Positions 25,883 through 36,100 of a stretch of 64,000 bases of DNA are shown in pieces (position 1 is the stretch's first letter; each line of letters starts with the position of its first letter). The notes below the pieces were generated by a model. It was not told where the DNA came from and made no database searches. It saw only the letters and a program-made list of their open reading frames with translations. Made by a program: the position numbers and the translations under genes. The stretch covers positions 1 to 64,000 of the forward strand of contig JAJDZX010000030.1 of NCBI GenBank assembly GCA_022824395.1, written 5' to 3'. Origin of the DNA: Alphaproteobacteria bacterium. GTDB taxonomy: Bacteria; Pseudomonadota; Alphaproteobacteria; TMED109.

Positions 25883-26289
25883 CGACAGCGACGAATGAAT
25901 GAAGGCGATACCGAGCCGCACACGTCCAGAATTTGGGTATCGGAGCCGACAGGAACTCCCCCGCTGAGACCACGCGATTGACCTGACCCGAGCTGACGTG
26001 TCCCGTGCACGCCGAGCGGGCGGGACGACGCCCGCCCCCGTTGGCGCCCGCGGGAGTCAATCTCCACGGAATCGTGGACGAACTGCCCCGCACCGGCGAA
26101 CGGGTGAACGCTTGAGCGGCCGGCATCTATCGGGAGCGCGGCGGCCGCGGCGCGCAGGCTTCGGGCGGGGCCACAGCCGAAAGGGACATCGCTTATGATT
26201 GCGTCCGCGACTTGCGGCCGGCCGCAGGTCGCCGGTCCACTTCGGTGCGGCCGTCCATGTATCCGTCACATGTCCAATCGGTCGAACCC
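25883..26289. other. Gap after the DUF3035 gene (about 400 bp)
   Basis: I see no convincing gene. GCGGGCG (26016-26022) and CGCCCGC (26029-26035) can form a hairpin that might end the ribF operon transcript. The rest is GC-rich with short frames only. Confidence 0.35.
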
Positions 26290-26595
26290 ATGATGCACCG
26301 TCCACACTTCCCGCGGTTCGGTTGCCTTCTGGCGGCGCTCGCCGTCGCGTTGCCGGCATGTCTCGCGACCCCCTCGACGGCAATTGCCGACGCCCACACG
26401 CCCGAGGTGATGGGCCTGCAGATCGCGCTGCAGGCACAGCAACGCGGGGAAGGCTTTGGCGACTTCACGGCCCGGCAAACCATGATCCTGCGCAATCGGC
26501 AAGGCCAGGAAAGCCAGCGCGACGTGCGCATGAAAGTGCTCGAAGCGGGCGACGGCGGCGACTTCACGCAGACCAGCCTGAGACGGGCGCACTGA
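26290..26595 (+). pseudogene. Truncated outer-membrane lipoprotein-sorting protein (LolA-like) gene
   Basis: The 101-residue frame has a signal peptide (hydrophobic stretch, then ATPSTAIADA). It then reads GLQIALQAQQRGEGFGDFTARQTMIL and RDVRMKVLE, the N-terminal pattern of the LolA-like family usually about 250 residues long and encoded beside RND-type MMPL exporters. The family normally continues with GDKSL and a P-x-D-V-KGTA motif, but here it stops after about 20 unrelated residues. Its TGA overlaps the ATG of the beta-barrel gene (TGATG). I infer a deletion of the middle and end of the gene. Confidence 0.6.
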
Positions 26596-27857
26596 TGTCC
26601 GCCCGGGCACTCCTTCGGTCCGCCGTCTGGACAGCCGCGTGCACCTGCGTCGCACTGACGGCTCGGGAGGCTCGGACAGAATCCGAGTTCGCCTACGAGG
26701 AGGTCTCCGGCCGGATCGGTATCGAGACCCGGGTGTTCCCGGAGTCGGCGCTGGATCCCCGCCAAGCCTCGCACGCGTCCGGCGTGATCCTCCATCCCAA
26801 GCTGTATCTCGAGGATGCAGACGGCAAGAGCGTGACGATCGCACCGTTTTTTCGCTATGACAGCGCCGATCCGCGCCGCACGAAGGCCGACCTACGGGAG
26901 GCCTTCGTGCTGCTCTTCGGTGAAGCCGGCAACAACGAATGGGAACTGCGGGTCGGCATCGATCAGGTGTTTTGGGGAGTCGCGGAGTCCCGGCACCTCG
27001 TTGACATCATCAATCAGGTGGACCTGATCGAGAACCCGAACGAGGAAATCAAACTGGGGCAGCCGATGGCCCATCTCACCTGGTCCGGCGACTGGGGGGT
27101 GCTGGAACTGTTCGGCCTCTCGTTTCACCGGCCGCGAACCTTTCCCGGAGCGGACGGTCGCCTGCGTGCCGTGTTCATCATCGATGATGAGCACGTGACG
27201 TATGAGAGTGCGGCTGACGAGCAGCATCTGGACCTGGCGGTGCGCTACACGCACAGCTTTGGCCTCGTCGATGTCGGCTTGAGCGCATTCGACGGCACCA
27301 ACCGCGAGCCCACGTTCTGCCTTCCCTGTCTTCTGGCGAACCCCGGCAGCGCCCTCACGCAGCACTATGAACAGATCCGCCAATTTGGGCTGGACTCTCA
27401 GATCACCGTCGACGCCTGGCTGCTGAAGCTCGAGGCGATCAGGCGGACCGGCTTTCGGAACCTTTTCGACGTGGAGGAGGACTACAGCGCGTTTGTCGTG
27501 GGCGGCGAATACGCCTTCTACGCTGTCTGGGACTCGCCCGCAGACCTCAGCGTATTGGCCGAATGGAACTACGACGAACGCGGAGAACGGGCCACCAACG
27601 TCTTCCAGAACGATATCTTTCTTGGCGCCCGTTACGCGTTGAACGACGTGCAAAGCACGGACGTCACGATTGGACTGCTGGAAGACGTCGATTTCGGGAC
27701 GCGGACACTCTCGCTCGAGTTCAACCGGCGCCTGACGGACAACTGGGCACTGAACGTGGAGGCCACCGCCTTCCTGAAGATCGGTGAAGGGGATTTCCTG
27801 CAGCGTGACCTGAAAAACGACAGTTTCGTGGGGGCAAACCTCAGTTACAACTATTGA
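26595..27857 (+). CDS. Outer-membrane beta-barrel protein, porin-like, function unknown
   Basis: The 420-residue protein begins with a probable signal peptide (hydrophobic residues 7-24, cleavage near ARTES). It continues with alternating aromatic/polar strands such as WELRVGIDQVFWG and LSVLAEWNYDE. It ends in LSYNY, a C-terminal aromatic as expected for barrel insertion by the BAM complex. It carries two Cys close together (FCLPCLL) in a predicted loop. Barrels of this kind sit next to LolA-like and RND/MMPL genes elsewhere, which fits the truncated neighbour. No exporter is present here, so its role is open. Confidence 0.7.
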   Translation: MSARALLRSAVWTAACTCVALTAREARTESEFAYEEVSGRIGIETRVFPESALDPRQASHASGVILHPKLYLEDADGKSVTIAPFFRYDSADPRRTKADLREAFVLLFGEAGNNEWELRVGIDQVFWGVAESRHLVDIINQVDLIENPNEEIKLGQPMAHLTWSGDWGVLELFGLSFHRPRTFPGADGRLRAVFIIDDEHVTYESAADEQHLDLAVRYTHSFGLVDVGLSAFDGTNREPTFCLPCLLANPGSALTQHYEQIRQFGLDSQITVDAWLLKLEAIRRTGFRNLFDVEEDYSAFVVGGEYAFYAVWDSPADLSVLAEWNYDERGERATNVFQNDIFLGARYALNDVQSTDVTIGLLEDVDFGTRTLSLEFNRRLTDNWALNVEATAFLKIGEGDFLQRDLKNDSFVGANLSYNY

Positions 27858-28606
27858 GCATCCCCCGTACACGCCAGACCGGGGTGTCGGCTCGAAAGGA
27901 GCAGCAGCAGAGATTCGGCACCACGCCGACCCGTGCAGCCCGGGCTCCTGTGGCTGCGCCCTGCCGGCCGCGATGGCGCCGCACGCTGCGCTCCGGTCCC
28001 TTGACGGCACGCTATCGGGCATGATTTTCGAGCGGCGCCCGCCTACCCTTGGCCCGTCTCGCGAACCGGCATTGCACTATCTGGCCAAGGAGCTGGCACC
28101 GGCGGTTGGTGCAGCAATCGCATGTGTCAACCAGCCCTTTACCCAGCGTGACGGAGAGATACTTCGGCCCGCCTCGGTATCATTGACAATGCCGTGTACC
28201 CATTGACATTTTGACCCCAGCTAGGTAATTTAGTTTACGTTTGTTGACGAGCACTGATCGAGCGCGAATGCCGTTGCCCAACGAGCCGTTGCTGTACGGG
28301 GCGCCATCAGTTGACCGTATATCGCGATGCCCGCTCCGTGCCGGGTATCGCCCCGGCCGCAGCTTGCCGGAGGCGGGCCAGAGTGTCGTGCGGCCGGATG
28401 CCGGGATGCCGGCCGCGCTGTCGCCGTAGCACGCAGTATCGAACCGGCCAGCCAGCAGTGCCTCCCGCCGCGTACTTCATCCGCAGAGTTGACCGTCCAG
28501 GCTTTGCGCACGATGACGCCCGCGCGGTGGCGCCATCGTTCGTCCGGTGCGAAGGGGCGCTGCTCCGGCACGACGAATGGCGGCCCGCAACACGCCGAGC
28601 CGAGTG
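27858..28606. other. Long intergenic region before the squalene genes (about 750 bp)
   Basis: No gene is recognised. Around 28180-28250 the sequence is AT-richer and holds GACATTTTGACCCC (28204-28217), similar to motifs at IS21-type ends, but no transposase remains nearby. The 350 bases before the FPP synthase start have long frames on both strands without recognisable protein pattern. Confidence 0.4.
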
Positions 28607-29500
28607 ATGACGCCGGCCACCCAGATGGGATCCGTCCTGGCCGCATTTGGTGACCGGATCGAAACGGTTCTGGACAGCCTCTTGCCTGCCTCGGGCAGTG
28701 CCGAGCGCCTTTATCAAGCGATGCGTTACGCGCTGTTCGGCGGCGGCAAGTACCTTCGCCCGTATATCGTCGATGCTTCCGCCGGCATTTTCGAGGTGCC
28801 GCAGGTCGCAAGCCTGCGAACCGGGGCCGCGGTGGAAATGATTCATGCGTATTCGCTGGTCCATGACGATCTCCCGGCCATGGACGATGACGACCTGCGG
28901 CGCGGGCGGGCCACGTGCCACCGTGCCTTCGACGAGGCGACTGCCATTCTGGCCGGCGACGCCCTGTTGACGCTGGCGTTCCAGACGCTGGCGGCGCCTG
29001 AAACCCACTCCGACGCGACCGTTCGCGCTGATCTGGTGGCCTCGCTCGCGGATTCTGCGGGTGGGAAGGGAATGGTGGGCGGCCAGATGATTGACCTGGA
29101 AAGCGAGCATGTACCGGTGGATGCGGCCGCGATCCGTGACATCATGCGGCTGAAGACCGGCGCGCTGCTGACGTTTTCGGCGACGGCCGGCGCGATCCTG
29201 GGGCAGGCAGATGCCCGGGCCCGCGAAGCCCTGCGCTACTTTGGATCCGATCTCGGACTCGCGTTCCAGATGAAGGATGACCTGCTGGACGTTGAAGGCG
29301 ATGAAGAGAGCCTGGGCAAGCGCGTGGCAAAGGACGCGGAGGCCGGCAAGGCGACACTCGTCTCCCTACTTGGGGTGGAAGGGGCTCGCCTTGAGGCACG
29401 CCGCATGTCCGATGCGGCATTGGCCCATCTTGACTGTTTCGGACCGCGCGCCGACCGCCTCCGCGCGGTGGCCGATTTCGTGCTCGCGCGTGACCACTAG
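28607..29500 (+). CDS. ispA: Farnesyl diphosphate synthase (polyprenyl synthetase)
   Basis: The 297-residue enzyme condenses isoprenyl diphosphates to C15 farnesyl diphosphate. GGGKYLRPY, the first Asp-rich motif DDLPAMDDDDLRRG and the second one, MKDDLLDVEGD, are all present. Residues before the first Asp-rich motif are HAYSLVHDD, a short-chain-type pattern. ATG 28607 is chosen from position, since no strong Shine-Dalgarno is visible. In many Alphaproteobacteria ispA lies beside dxs and xseB. Here it precedes three squalene genes and probably supplies their substrate. Confidence 0.9.
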   Translation: MTPATQMGSVLAAFGDRIETVLDSLLPASGSAERLYQAMRYALFGGGKYLRPYIVDASAGIFEVPQVASLRTGAAVEMIHAYSLVHDDLPAMDDDDLRRGRATCHRAFDEATAILAGDALLTLAFQTLAAPETHSDATVRADLVASLADSAGGKGMVGGQMIDLESEHVPVDAAAIRDIMRLKTGALLTFSATAGAILGQADARAREALRYFGSDLGLAFQMKDDLLDVEGDEESLGKRVAKDAEAGKATLVSLLGVEGARLEARRMSDAALAHLDCFGPRADRLRAVADFVLARDH

Positions 29501-29781
29501 ATGACGGGGCCCGAAGTAACCCCCACGGCGGACCGGTACGCTTCCGAGCGGACGGGAGGGGCTTCGCTGCGGCCAGCCACAGCGGGCCGGCGCCGAGACG
29601 ACCTCCCGACGCTCGACGACCCGCTTTGAGAGCGAAGCGACGACTTGCGTGCGGGCCGGGGATTGGTCAAAGAGAGCCAGGGCGGCCGGGCACCGCGGCG
29701 GCGCCTGTCTTCTCCCGGGACCTTCTTTGCGGGATTATCGGTTGAACCGGGCGGGCGCGCCCCGACACGCTGAACGAGGAA

Positions 29782-30675
29782 ATGGCGGCCGCAATGGAAA
29801 CTCCGTCCGGTAAGACCGCTGCGGACGAGAACTTTCCGGTTGGTTCCTGGCTCCTGCCGGCGCGGCTCCGGCCGCACATCGCGACATTCTACGCGTATGC
29901 CCGGGCCATCGACGACATCGCTGACAACCCGGACCTGCAACCGGACGACAAGATCCGACGTCTGGAAGGCTTTGCTGCCGCGGTGTCTGGCGCGGATACC
30001 ACCAGTCCGGGATTTCACGCGGCCCACGCCATCCGTCGAAGCCTGGCGGCTACACACGTCACGCACCAGCACTGCCTGGATCTGGTCAGTGCGTTCAAGC
30101 AGGATGCAATCAAGCTGCGCTACGAGAGCTGGAACGACCTGATCGGCTACTGCAACCTGTCAGCTGCGCCCGTCGGACGCTACCTCATCGACCTGCACGG
30201 GGAGTCCGCGGCGACGTACCCGGCCTCGGACGCGCTCTGCAACGCGCTGCAGGTCGTCAATCACTTGCAGGATTGTGGAGACGACTTCAGAGCTCTCAAC
30301 CGGGTCTATCTCCCTCAGAACTGGATGACGGCAGCAGAGGTCGATGTTTCGACGCTGGGGGGACGTCAGGCGACGGACGCCCTGCGCCGTGTGCTGAATC
30401 GCTGCCTCGATGCGACGGACCAGCTGCTCATTCGCGCCAGTCGTCTCCCGTCCCAGCTCCGGGATGTCCGCCTCGCGATGGAAAGCGCGACGATCATCGC
30501 CATCGCGAAGCGCCTTAGCGCGGAATTACGGCGACGGGATCCGCTGGCGGAGCGGGTGGTACTGACGAAAGCCCAGTTCCTTGGCTGCGGCGTGTCGGGA
30601 GTCGGCCAAGCCTTGTACCAGAGAATTCCCCGCTGGCTCGGCGCGATGGCCAGCCGGCCGTCGTCGGTTGACTAG
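29782..30675 (+). CDS. hpnC: Hydroxysqualene synthase HpnC
   Basis: The 297-residue trans-isoprenyl diphosphate synthase converts presqualene diphosphate to hydroxysqualene. The N-terminus NFPVGSWLLP and the first Asp-rich motif YARAIDDIADN are HpnC-type. NHLQDCGDDF is the second Asp-rich motif region. ATG 29782 is used, with GAACGAGGA before it, and a second Met at residue 5 is an alternative. It precedes hpnD with a 244-base gap that contains one small tiled frame. Confidence 0.9.
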   Translation: MAAAMETPSGKTAADENFPVGSWLLPARLRPHIATFYAYARAIDDIADNPDLQPDDKIRRLEGFAAAVSGADTTSPGFHAAHAIRRSLAATHVTHQHCLDLVSAFKQDAIKLRYESWNDLIGYCNLSAAPVGRYLIDLHGESAATYPASDALCNALQVVNHLQDCGDDFRALNRVYLPQNWMTAAEVDVSTLGGRQATDALRRVLNRCLDATDQLLIRASRLPSQLRDVRLAMESATIIAIAKRLSAELRRRDPLAERVVLTKAQFLGCGVSGVGQALYQRIPRWLGAMASRPSSVD

Positions 30676-30923
30676 TGGTCATGGGCGCCGCGATGGCGGT
30701 CTTCCGCGGAGGGATTCCCCGTGGCGCCGAAGCCCGGGCCCATGCTGTGTGGCCCCGAGACTGTGCGGCGGAATTCGAGGACCGCGCTGGCCGCGTTTGC
30801 CTAGCGGTGGTCGGAACGAGGGAGCCTGACGTTCCTCACCCGCAGTCAAGCAGCCCGCCAGAGGAGGCGAATCGTCAGGGCAGGAACCCGGACTTGCGCG
30901 CCGAAGGAGAGGCCCCCAGGTGA
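30675..30923 (+). CDS. Small ORF tiled between hpnC and hpnD (doubtful)
   Basis: An 82-residue frame starts with GTG sharing its G with the hpnC TAG and ends with TGA overlapping the hpnD GTG start (GTGA). It therefore fits the gap exactly, in the style of the coupled genes of this genome. The residues are Arg/Ala/Pro-rich with no motif or membrane segment that I know. It could be a real coupling ORF, a remnant, or chance in GC-rich DNA. Confidence 0.3.
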   Translation: MVMGAAMAVFRGGIPRGAEARAHAVWPRDCAAEFEDRAGRVCLAVVGTREPDVPHPQSSSPPEEANRQGRNPDLRAEGEAPR

Positions 30924-31807
30924 ACCCGCAGCCCCGCTACCCGCGACCTCAGCCCGACGCAGCGGCGAGCGCGCCTGAGCCCAGAACCCATGTCAACAAT
31001 GTGGTGGCGCGGTCGGGCACGTCGTTTCTCTGGGGATTGCGAGTGCTCCCTTCGGAACGTCGCCGGGCGATGCATGCGATCTACGCGTTCTGCCGCGAGG
31101 TTGACGACATCGCCGATGAACCGGGGCCGGTCGACGACAAGGCGCGCGCGCTGGCTGCGTGGCGGGAAGAGATCGGGCGCCTGTATGCGGGACAGCCGAC
31201 GTGGCCGACCACGAAGGAGCTGCTGCAGCCCGTGCAGCGTTTTGGCCTGCCGCAGCGTGAGTTCCTTGCCGTGATCGACGGAATGGAAATCGACGCGGCC
31301 CCCACCGTAGAGATGCATAGCCTGGCCGACCTCCTGAGCTACTGCCGAAAAGTGGCAGGCGCGGTGGGCATGCTGTCGATACATGCGTTCGGCGTGCCCC
31401 GGCATCCCGGACCACTGATCGCCGAGAACCTGGGCAACGCCCTGCAGCTCACCAACATCCTCCGAGACCTGAAGGAGGACGCGGCCTTGCAGCGCCTCTA
31501 CGTGCCCGTGGATCTGCTGCGCAGGCATCACGTCGCGACGCGGCCGGCCAGCGCCGTCCTCGATGACCCCGGGTTTCCCGCCGTCTGTGCCCACCTGGCC
31601 GGTGTTGCCCGTGGCTACTACGCGGAAGCGGACCGGCTGCTGAACGAGCTTGGATGGCGGAGGATGCGGCCGGCGGCGCTCATGATGGCGGTCTACCGCG
31701 AGACGCTGGACCGTTTGGAGCATCGCGGCTGGAGCCACATCGGCGACCCCATTCGCCTGACGCCCGCGCGGAAGCTGTACCTGGCGCTTCGGTACGGTCT
31801 CCTCTAG
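30920..31807 (+). CDS. hpnD: Presqualene diphosphate synthase HpnD
   Basis: The 295-residue enzyme joins two farnesyl diphosphates to presqualene diphosphate. FCREVDDIADE (first Asp-rich motif), YCRKVAGAVG and the second motif NILRDLKEDA are intact, and LYVPVDLL is also typical. The start is GTG 30920 with AAGGAG at 30903-30908. A later in-frame start would remove conserved sequence. It ends 11 bases before hpnE. Confidence 0.92.
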   Translation: MNPQPRYPRPQPDAAASAPEPRTHVNNVVARSGTSFLWGLRVLPSERRRAMHAIYAFCREVDDIADEPGPVDDKARALAAWREEIGRLYAGQPTWPTTKELLQPVQRFGLPQREFLAVIDGMEIDAAPTVEMHSLADLLSYCRKVAGAVGMLSIHAFGVPRHPGPLIAENLGNALQLTNILRDLKEDAALQRLYVPVDLLRRHHVATRPASAVLDDPGFPAVCAHLAGVARGYYAEADRLLNELGWRRMRPAALMMAVYRETLDRLEHRGWSHIGDPIRLTPARKLYLALRYGLL

Positions 31808-31818
31808 CAGTTGCAGCG

Positions 31819-33093
31819 GTGAACCGAGTTCATGTCGTCGGCGCCGGTCTGGCGGGGCTTGCCACCGCTGTGTCGCTGGCGCGCGCTGGCCGAGCGGTCG
31901 TTCTCTATGAAGCAAGCGGCCAGGCCGGCGGCCGGTGCCGATCGTACATGGACGCGAAGCTCGCGTGCACGATCGACAACGGCAACCACCTGCTGCTCAG
32001 CGGCAATCAGGCAGCCATGCGTTACCTGGCCGACATCGGCGCCTCGCAGGAGCTGCACGGTCCGCCGGCAGCGCGCTTCCCGTTTCTCGACCTTGCCACC
32101 GGTGAACGATGGTGCCTGCGGCCAAATGGCGGGCCGCTGCCGTGGTGGCTTCTCAGCCCCGGGCGCCGCGTACCCGGTACGAAGATCTGGAGTTATCTGT
32201 CTGCCCTGCGGTTCGCGGTGGCCGGAAGCCGGACCGTAACCGACTGCGTCGGGCAGGACAGCGTCCTGTTCAGGCGTTTCTGGGAGCCGCTCGCCGTCGC
32301 GGTACTGAACACGCCGGCCCAAACGGGGGCAGCCCGTCTGCTCTGGCCGGTGTTCCGGGACACGTTCGCAAAAGGGGAGGCAGCCTGCCGACCGCGGGTG
32401 GCGAAGACGGGGCTGTCGAATGCCTTTGTGGAACCGGCACTGGCACTGTTGCGAAAATCCGGCGCCACCCTCCGGTTCGGATGCCGACTGGGGCAGATCC
32501 AGCACGAGGGCGGGCGGGCGCGGCTACTGGAATTTGGAGACGCATCGGTGCCGCTTAACGACGGGGACAGGGTGGTCCTCGCACTGCCGCCCGCGGCAAC
32601 AGGCGCCTTGCTGCCGGCGCTGACCGTCCCCGAAGCGAGCCATGTCATTGTCAACGCGCATTTTGCGCTCCCAGAGCCCGCCGCGCTCCCCGCCATGTCG
32701 CCGTTTCTCGGCCTGATCGGGGGCACCGCGCAGTGGCTGTTCGTCCGGGGCAACGTGGCGTCGATCACCATCAGTGCCGCCGATGCCATTGCCGAGGCCT
32801 CGGCCGAGGAAATCGCACGCAGGACCTGGAACGACGTTGCCGCGGCACTGGACCGCGACCCGCAAACGATGCCGACCTACCGGGTGATCAAGGAGCGACG
32901 CGCCACCTTTGCCCAGACCCCGACGGAAGTGCTGCGCCGTCCGACAACCCGCAGCGCGTTTGCCAACGTGTTCCTGGCCGGGGACTGGATCGACACGGGC
33001 CTTCCGGCAACGATCGAAGGGGCCATCCGGTCGGGCTACTCGGCGGCGCGGGCCGTGATCCGTAGCGGCGGAACCACCGGCCAAGCCGACTGA
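31819..33093 (+). CDS. hpnE: Hydroxysqualene dehydroxylase HpnE
   Basis: The 424-residue FAD-dependent amine-oxidase-fold enzyme reduces hydroxysqualene to squalene, completing the three-step bacterial route. The dinucleotide site is VVGAGLAGLATAVSLARAG at the N-terminus, followed by YEASGQAGGRCRS and DNGNHLLL. The C-terminal FAD segment is FLAGDWIDTGLPATIEGA. GTG 31819 lies just before the Rossmann strand. The cyclase gene usually following in hopanoid clusters is absent; the next gene is convergent, 35 bases away. Confidence 0.92.
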   Translation: MNRVHVVGAGLAGLATAVSLARAGRAVVLYEASGQAGGRCRSYMDAKLACTIDNGNHLLLSGNQAAMRYLADIGASQELHGPPAARFPFLDLATGERWCLRPNGGPLPWWLLSPGRRVPGTKIWSYLSALRFAVAGSRTVTDCVGQDSVLFRRFWEPLAVAVLNTPAQTGAARLLWPVFRDTFAKGEAACRPRVAKTGLSNAFVEPALALLRKSGATLRFGCRLGQIQHEGGRARLLEFGDASVPLNDGDRVVLALPPAATGALLPALTVPEASHVIVNAHFALPEPAALPAMSPFLGLIGGTAQWLFVRGNVASITISAADAIAEASAEEIARRTWNDVAAALDRDPQTMPTYRVIKERRATFAQTPTEVLRRPTTRSAFANVFLAGDWIDTGLPATIEGAIRSGYSAARAVIRSGGTTGQAD

Positions 33094-33128
33094 CCCGCTG
33101 CTCCGGGGACGAGCCGTCCCGCGGGGCT

Positions 33129-36100
33129 TCAGGCGGCCTGACTCTCTCCGACGTCTTCCTTCGCGTCGAAGGCGGCCTGGAGCTCCTTCTCCAACGCTCG
33201 GGCTCTCGCAAGGTGATCGGCCTTGACGTGTCCGAAGCCCCGGACATGCTCAGGAACGGAGGCTAGGGCGACCGCTGCTGCATGATTGCTCGGGCTCAGA
33301 CGCTCTCCGATGGTCTGCAGGACCTGCTCGTACCGCAGGATCTCAGCCCGTTCGGACCGACGTTCCTGGGTCCAGCCGAACGGGTCGAACGGCGTCCCCC
33401 GCAGGAACCGCAGCCGGGCCAGCACATGAAACACCGGCAGCATCCAGGGTCCGAACGTCAGCTTCCGCAGATTCCCGGTGGCGGGGTCCCGAGGCGCGAA
33501 CAGCGGGGGCGCCAAGTGGAACGTCAGCCGCGGCCGGCCCGTGAACGCCTCCTTGATCCGACGACGGAAGGTGCCGTCCGTGTAGAGGCGCGCGACCTCG
33601 TACTCGTCCTTGTACGCCATGAGCTTGAAGAGGTACCGGGCCACCGCCCCGGCCAGCGCCTCCTCACCCGGAACCCGCGCGGCCTCGATCGTGCGCACCG
33701 TCGCCACGGTCTCGCGATACCGCTCGGCCCACGATCGATTCTGGTATGCCGTCAGGAACTGGACCCGGCGCTCAATCAGTTGGTCGAGTGACTCCTCGCG
33801 CTCGTCCGTCGTGACGGGCTCCGGATCCACGATGTTCCGGATCGCGTCCTGATCGCCAGCCGCGACCCGTCCCCATCTGAAGGCATCGAGATTCATCCGG
33901 ACGGCGACCCCGTTGAGTTCGATGGCGCGTTCGATGGCTTCAACGCCAACCGGAACGTGGCCGCGCTGGACGGCGTAGCCGAGCAGCATCAGGTTGCCGG
34001 CGATGCTGTCACCGAACAGCGTGGTGGCGAGGCGCGTGGCGTCCACGAAATCGGTCGCATCCTCACGGCTGGACTCGGCGATCAGTTCCATCATCCGGCG
34101 GGTGCCGAAGGACAGGTCCGGATTCAGCACGAATTCCGCGACCGGCGCGCGATGCGCGTTGACCACCGCAGCGCTGATCGCCGGACTGAGGCATCCGCGG
34201 ACCTCTGCGTCCGCCGCGACCACCATGTCGCAGCCGAGGAGAAGATCGGTGTGGCCGCGGCCGACCGTGACCGAATGGATGTCTTCCGGCTTCGCCGCCA
34301 ACCGCACCTCGGAGACGACCGCTCCGCCCTTCTGCGAGAGCCCGACCTGGTCCAGGACGCTGACACCCTTTCCCTCGATGTGGGCGGCCATCCCCAGGAC
34401 CGCTCCGACCGTGACGACGCCGGTACCCCCGATACCCGTAATGACCACGTTGTGCGGACGCTCGAGGTCCGGCTGGTCCGGGGCCGGCAAGCGCGCCACC
34501 AGATCGGTGAGGACCGCACCGTCGTGCGACGGCGGCGCCTTCCGTACCTCGACGCCGGACACGGTCACAAAGCTCGGACAGAACCCCTGCACGCACGAGA
34601 AATCCTTGTTGCACGCGGACTGGTTGATCTGGCGCTTTCGCCCGAACTCCGTCTCCAGGGGCTCGACGGAAATGCAGTTCGAAGCCTTCGAGCAGTCGCC
34701 GCAGCCTTCGCACACCAGATCATTGATAAAGGCCCGGCGGTCGGGATCCTCCATGAGACCCCGCTTGCGACGGCGGCGTTTCTCGGCCGCGCAGGTCTGG
34801 TCGTAGACCAGCGCCGTAACCCCCGGCCAGGAGCGCAGCTCCTTCTGCACCGTGTCGAGTTGGCCGCGGTGATGCAGGCTGGTGCCGTCGGCAAACGACC
34901 GTCCGATCCCGTACTTCTCCGGCTCGTCCGTGACCACCGCGATCCGCCGCACGCCTTCCGCACGCAGCTGGTGGGTGATCGATTCCGGTGTCAGTGCGCC
35001 ATCGTGCGGCTGCCCTCCCGTCATGGCCACCGCATCGTTGTAAAGTACCTTGTAGGTCATGCTGGTACCGGCCGAGACGGCGGCCCGAATCGCCAACAGT
35101 CCGGAGTGCTGATACGTCCCGTCACCCAGGTTCTGGAAGATGTGCGGCTCTTCGACGAACGGCTCCATGCCGATCCAGTTCGCACCCTCCGCACCCATGT
35201 GCGTGGTGAGGTGGGTATTGCGATTGGCCCACACGGCCATGTAGTGGCAGCCGATGCCGGCCATGGCCATCGATCCGTCGGGAAGGCGAGTCGAACTGTT
35301 GTGCGGGCAGCCGGAGCAGAAGTACGGCGTCCGCTCAACCGGCGCCGGGGCCCCCGGCGGCGGCATGTTGCCCTCGAATCGCGCAAAAGCGTCGGCCACA
35401 TCGGAAGCGCCCAGCCGTGCGAGGCGCGGGGATAGCGCCTTGGCGACGATGGCGGGCGTCAGTTCCCCGGTGGCCGGGATGAGGGAGAAGCCCTCGTCGT
35501 CGGTCTTGCCCACGATCCGGCGCGGCCGCTGCGCGAGGTGGAATGCAAGGTCCTTGAGCTGGGTCTCGACGAGTGCCCGTTTCTCCTCCACGACGATGAC
35601 CTCCTCGAGCCCGTCGAGGAATGCCCTGGCGCCCACTTCTTCCAGCGGCCAGCTCATGCCCACCTTCCAGAGGCGAAGCCCGAGCGCCTCCGCACGGGCG
35701 GCGTCGATGCCAAGAAGCGCGAGCGCCTCCCGCACCTCTGCGAATGCCTTGCCCGTGGCGGCAATGCCGATTCGATCGTTTGCCCCGCGCCACACCAGCG
35801 TGTCGATGCCGTTTGCCCGTGCGAACGCCTGCGCAGCGGGCAGACGATGCGCGATCATCCGTTCTTCCTGGAGGTGAATGTCATCCGGCCAGCGGATGGA
35901 AAGCCCGCCGTCCGGCAGGTCGAAGTCGTCGGGGATGACTGACGTGGCCCGTTCCGGGTCGACGTAGACCGAGGCCGAACTGTCGATGGTCGCGGTGATG
36001 CACTTCATCGACACCCAAAGTCCGCTGTAGCGGGACATCGCCCAGCCGCGCAGTCCGAAATCCAGGAGATCCTGGACATTCGCCGGATTGAGGACCGGAA

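Noticed and set aside
28195-28230. GACATTTTGACCCC motif resembling an IS21-type end
   Set aside because: It is a single short match with no partner repeat or transposase remnant in the 750-bp gap.
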